Source: Erythrocercus mccallii
Taxonomy: Eukaryota; Chordata; Aves; Passeriformes; Dicruridae
Assembly: GCA_013397435.1 (NCBI GenBank)
Contig: VZRG01002001.1
Location: 68,318 to 132,317, forward strand
Length of the DNA stretch: 64,000 nucleotides
Direction of reading: 5' to 3'
The notes under the pieces are model-generated. The model searched no databases. It was not told the DNA's origin and worked only from the letters and a program-made list of their open reading frames with translations. Of this stretch, positions 60,501 through 64,000 are shown in pieces. Every line of letters starts with the position of its first letter. Position 1 is the first letter of the stretch. Both the position numbers and the translations under genes were made by a program.

Positions 60501-63500
60501 TATTCCTTGCGTTTTTCACTTCCTTAAAATAGGTCACTTATTTCAGTGCAAGGAAACACCTCTTTTCATAAAAAGGCAGTTTTTATTTAGTATCAGAGTA
60601 GTGGGAAGCTTAATTAATGCATGTTTGTATCAGACTGGGCTGCTCAGTGAGGAGACAGTGCTATGTAATCAGACAGCAGTAATGTTTTTGGAAAGCTTAT
60701 ATTGCCTGCTGCAAGATGTAATTAATAATTAAGCAAATAGTCATTAAAAACAAAAACAACCCACAACCCACACAATATGAGTTCCTTGGCTGACTGATGT
60801 AATTTATAAGAAGTTAACACAGCTAGGGAAAAAAAAAAGTGCTCAGCCAGTTTAACTTTTTACAGTCCTTTTTCATGCTTAATACAGTATACACATAGTG
60901 TCTTCCATCTCTGTGCTGTTGTAGGCAAGAATTTTCAAGAAATACTCATCCATCTTTAGTTTATTGCACAGATTAAAGATAAAATTAATATGCCTTACCT
61001 TTTGAACAAGACTTGGCAAATATAAAAGCATTTGGTTTTGTTTTCCCCCAGGATACAGATGAATTTATCTTGCCCACAGGAGCCAACAAAACTCGAGGCA
61101 GATTTGAGCTGGCCTTTTTTACCATTGGAGGATGTTGTATGACAGGTAGGTGGTTGTGGTTTTCACTTTTCCCAGCTGTCCAGGTAACATCTATGCACTA
61201 CACTGACTGATGAGATTGTAAATGTCTTGTTCTACAAGACACTGTCTGTTCTGGTCTTAACTAAACAGATATTTGATTTTATTTATACACTGAATTCCAT
61301 TCACAGTATTTGCTTCTAGTGTTGTTTATTCTTTTTCTTCTTAAAAAGTAATAACTAATATTATTCCATTTAGGGGCAGCATTTGGTGCTCTGAATGGTT
61401 TGAGGCTTGGCTTGAAGGAGACACAGAATATGGCGTGGTCAAAACCTAGAAATGTACAGTAAGTGTTCCATCTAAAAAGAATGTACTTCTTAGTGACAGA
61501 GTTGTTTCTTCCAGTTTATACAAGGTTAGATCTGAATATGAAAAAATAAATGTTTTGGGTTCTTTTTTGTTTAGTGGGGACAAATGGGAGTCAGTATTTG
61601 TCTTGATCAAGTTATTACATGTTTTTAGTTACAGTGACATTCAGTTCAACCTTTTTGCTTTTTATTTAGTCACAAATGGTGTGTCCTGTGACTTACTTTA
61701 AATGTTTGAGAAATAATTACTACTTTGATGTTTACTACAAATCTACTTCAAAGTCAAAGCAGTGTTTTCATATGTAGAAATATTCCCAGAAGCAGCAGTG
61801 TTTGCTTTGAGCTATTTTTTTGCTGTAATTTATCTGAGCAGGAGTCTCCCTTCTTTCCCAAGCTTTTCACAACCAGGAAAATATTCAAATGCAGAGCTGG
61901 GCCTGCCTGGATTTGCATTAGGGATGACATTGGTGCATGCTGCTGAGCAGGCATTGCAGTGGGGAGCTGTTCTGGGTTATGGCATCCATGAGCATCCATG
62001 ATATTGCCATGATTTTGGCCTTACCTGATTGTTTGAAAGAACACAGCAAAGACAGGAACATTTGTTTCAACAGGATGCATCTTAAAATAATGGTAGCTTA
62101 CATAGCTATAGGAAAACCTAAGTGAAAGAGACATTGGAAACCAGAGGAGCAGAATAACTGGGGAAAAACATGGGAAATTTTCTGTTTATACTCCCAGAAT
62201 ACTTTAGAACAAGGGAATTTTAGAAGAGGAATTTAATATTTCCTGGTACAGTTGATATTGGCCCTGCTCATTTTGAAATTGTTTCTGTATTCATCCCCTT
62301 CTTTATCAAAATATTTACCACTATGACTCTTTTATAATGCTCTAGATGAACAGAATTGTATTTCAGGGTTTGGAATGAGCAGAGTTGGACAAAGCTGTGA
62401 TGTTAAGCTCAAATTTCAGCAGGTCAAGCCCAGGAGGTGGCAGTCAGTGCACACAGTGCTCTTATCCTAGCTCTGCAAGGCAAAGGTCTGCTAAAGGTCA
62501 TCACCTTCCCACAGTGCATTAAGTTCTGTTTCTCCCTCATCAGGTGCAGAGAACAAACTTGCTTAGCTAGATAGTCTCCAAATTTATCCTTAATGTACAT
62601 AGATTTCTTTCTTAATGAATTTTGCTGTTATTCACTTGTCGTCAAATACCTCACGGTATGCCATGGTTGTTAGAGTTACTGATTCTCTTATCAATTCAGA
62701 ATGAATATAAAGTTAAAAGGTAGGGGTTGTAATTGAGGAGAGGTTATCAATACCCTAGCCTCTTAGATTTTTTCCTCGTTTCAAAATGAAATGTTCCATT
62801 ATTGTTTAGTTCATTGCATAACCATATGCAGTAATGACCTGTGTCCTAATGAAAATTATAAAAAAAGGAAAAACAATAGAAATCTAAATCAGAAGAAACA
62901 TAAAGTAATAAAAGTGTCAGACATTAAATGCTGAACTAAGTTCCAGTGGTAGTCAGCTGTCCAGAGCAATACTGTGCCTGGGATAGTGTTACACTGCTGG
63001 GAGATAAAGATCAGTCATTCCTTCTGGCTGCTGTTGTCCCCGTTCTGGAGACAGCTGGTGCCAGCAAGAAGTGGCATTGTGCTTCCCTGAGAGCGCACTA
63101 AAGGTTCTCTTTTCCTCTTTAGTGCTAGTCTGGAAGCCTACACACAGGCCATACACAGACACCTCTGGGCATTTTGCTGGGTGCTGAGTGGACAGATGGG
63201 GTTATAAGGGACAATTCTTTCTCTTTCCTTCCTGACATGCTGCAGTCCAGACTTGCTTTATTGCCCATACCATTTCCTCAGGCATCCCCACACTCCCTGA
63301 CACATGGTCCTTGTAGAGGAGCACTGAGGCTTTCTTGGAGACCTTGTACCCAGCTAAGTCTGCGTAAGTGTATCAATTATTCCAGGAGCTGTATGTAATC
63401 ACCACATAAGGAAGGACAACTCAGATTAGAGAGTCATTTGAAGGAAGAGATTTGAGTATTGAGGAGGGTCAAGTTTGCCTTGAAAAAGAGAAGGATTTTC

Positions 63501-63727
63501 TTAAGGCTTGACAGGACTGAATATTTGCTTTCAAAAGTTTTTAGTTCATCATTGCAGTTCTATTAGCCACATAAATAGTGTAAACACACAAGCCCTACTG
63601 TCATAAACACTGCCTTGATGTAAACACAGAGTGCTAAAGGTTTTCATACCTCTTTAACTCCTTTACAGAATTCTAAATATGGTGACAAGGCAAGGAGCGT
63701 TATGGGCTAACACTCTGGGATCACTGG
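57448..63727 (+). CDS. TIMM23: TIMM23, mitochondrial inner-membrane translocase subunit (exons 1-5, 3' end off window)
   Basis: Tim23 forms the core of the TIM23 complex, which moves presequence-bearing proteins across or into the mitochondrial inner membrane. Exons 57448-57544, 57994-58052, 61052-61145, 61374-61458 and 63669-63727 join in phase into 131 codons plus one base (human protein: 209 residues). The N-terminal part is the glycine-rich intermembrane-space segment starting MEGGGNSKG, followed by SHADLAGVPLTGMSPLSPYL. Exon 3 opens with DTDEFILPTGANKTRGRFEL and leads into the first membrane segment (AFFTIGGCCMTGAAFGALNG). Exon 4 encodes the matrix loop, and exon 5 the start of the second membrane segment. 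The remaining membrane segments lie right of the window. The start codon sits in a near-ideal context (GCCGCCATGG). The family match is residue by residue and leaves no real alternative. Confidence 0.98.
57545..57993 (+). other. TIMM23 intron 1
   Basis: About 450 bp; the first 330 are CpG-island sequence with frames that are compositional artefacts. It ends with a T-rich tract and TTTTAG. Confidence 0.9.
57994..58052 (+). CDS. TIMM23: TIMM23 exon 2
   Basis: The exon is 59 bp, with acceptor TTTTAG and donor GTGAGA. It encodes LTGMSPLSPYLNLDPKYLVQ (the first codon is split), matching the intermembrane-space receptor segment of vertebrate Tim23. Confidence 0.97.
58053..61051 (+). other. TIMM23 intron 2
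   Basis: About 3 kb; no exon, RNA gene or repeat family recognised. A TGATGA at 58574 prompted a snoRNA check, which failed. Confidence 0.85.
61052..61145 (+). CDS. TIMM23: TIMM23 exon 3
   Basis: The exon is 94 bp, with acceptor CCCCCAG and donor GTAGGT. It encodes DTDEFILPTGANKTRGRFEL then AFFTIGGCCMT, identical to the mammalian protein as far as I can align it. It contains the start of the first membrane segment. Confidence 0.98.
61374..61458 (+). CDS. TIMM23: TIMM23 exon 4
   Basis: The exon is 85 bp, with acceptor CATTTAG and donor GTAAGT directly after ACA. It encodes GAAFGALNGLRLGLKETQNM then AWSKPRNV. It completes membrane segment 1, with its GxxxG-like small-residue face, and the following matrix loop. 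Confidence 0.97.
61459..63668 (+). other. TIMM23 intron 4
   Basis: About 2.2 kb; only chance open frames, no recognised repeat. Intron 3 (61146-61373) is short and also empty. Confidence 0.85.
63669..63727 (+). CDS. TIMM23: TIMM23 exon 5
   Basis: The exon is 59 bp, with acceptor TTTACAG and donor GTAAGT. It encodes ILNMVTRQGALWANTLGSL (the split Gln comes before it). It opens membrane segment 2 and ends at phase 1, so further exons lie to the right. Confidence 0.97.
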
Positions 63728-64000
63728 GTAAGTAAAGTCATTCCTTCATAGGGAAAGCAATTTAAAGATGTAATTGTTGGGAAAGTATATTTGTGTATTA
63801 TCTGAATAGGAGTATTCTCTAAATTTTCATTATTAAATCCATCAGGGAAAAGTGCAGGTTTTTTTCTTTGGGGGCTTGAGGGTATTTCAGTAGACATAAA
63901 AAAGGAAACTAAAGGCTAAAATAGGATTTGCAGCATAAGGAGCCAAAAGCCTTTAATTAAAACCCAAACTTTACTATATGATAAACAATTATTATAAACA

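Overview
This is a 64 kb piece of a bird nuclear genome, very probably from a passerine. The evidence for that is vertebrate split genes with GT-AG introns, a CpG-island promoter, a 5'-truncated CR1 LINE, and a tRNA-Ile-derived SINE with a CR1-type 3' tail, a family known from songbirds. No prokaryotic features, CRISPR array, plasmid or phage genes are present.

Almost the whole window is two head-to-head genes. On the minus strand, from position 57120 to beyond the left edge, lies PARG (poly(ADP-ribose) glycohydrolase). I placed 17 coding exons at base resolution. Together they give 895 codons plus one base in one continuous frame; only the last coding exon (about 50 residues in mammals) lies outside. 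On the plus strand, from 57448 to beyond the right edge, lies TIMM23, the channel subunit of the mitochondrial inner-membrane presequence translocase. Its first five coding exons (131 codons plus one base) are here. The start codons are 327 bp apart inside one GC-rich island (about 56600-57880), so the genes share a bidirectional promoter, as in mammals.

Layout: 1-265 PARG intron 17; 266-17859 exons 17 to 10, coding the macrodomain-like catalytic core and its N-terminal flank; 17860-46142 mostly two huge introns with exons 9 and 8; 46143-49534 exons 7 to 4 (start of the conserved region); 50528-51505 the single large exon 3 for the disordered regulatory region; 53932-53998 exon 2 with a PCNA-binding-type motif; 56985-57120 exon 1 with a basic nuclear localisation signal; 57121-57447 promoter; 57448-63727 TIMM23 exons 1 to 5.

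The two genes do not act in one pathway: PARG removes poly(ADP-ribose) chains after DNA damage signalling, and TIMM23 imports presequence proteins into mitochondria. Their link is shared transcriptional control. I found no undescribed biological system. The observations most worth checking are an apparent GC-AG intron in PARG, lineage changes at known PARG regulatory sites (an isoform start codon, one caspase site, the mitochondrial targeting segment), a second PCNA-box-like motif, a CpG palindrome of X-box type in the shared promoter, and an 85-codon orphan ORF with a membrane segment inside PARG intron 7.
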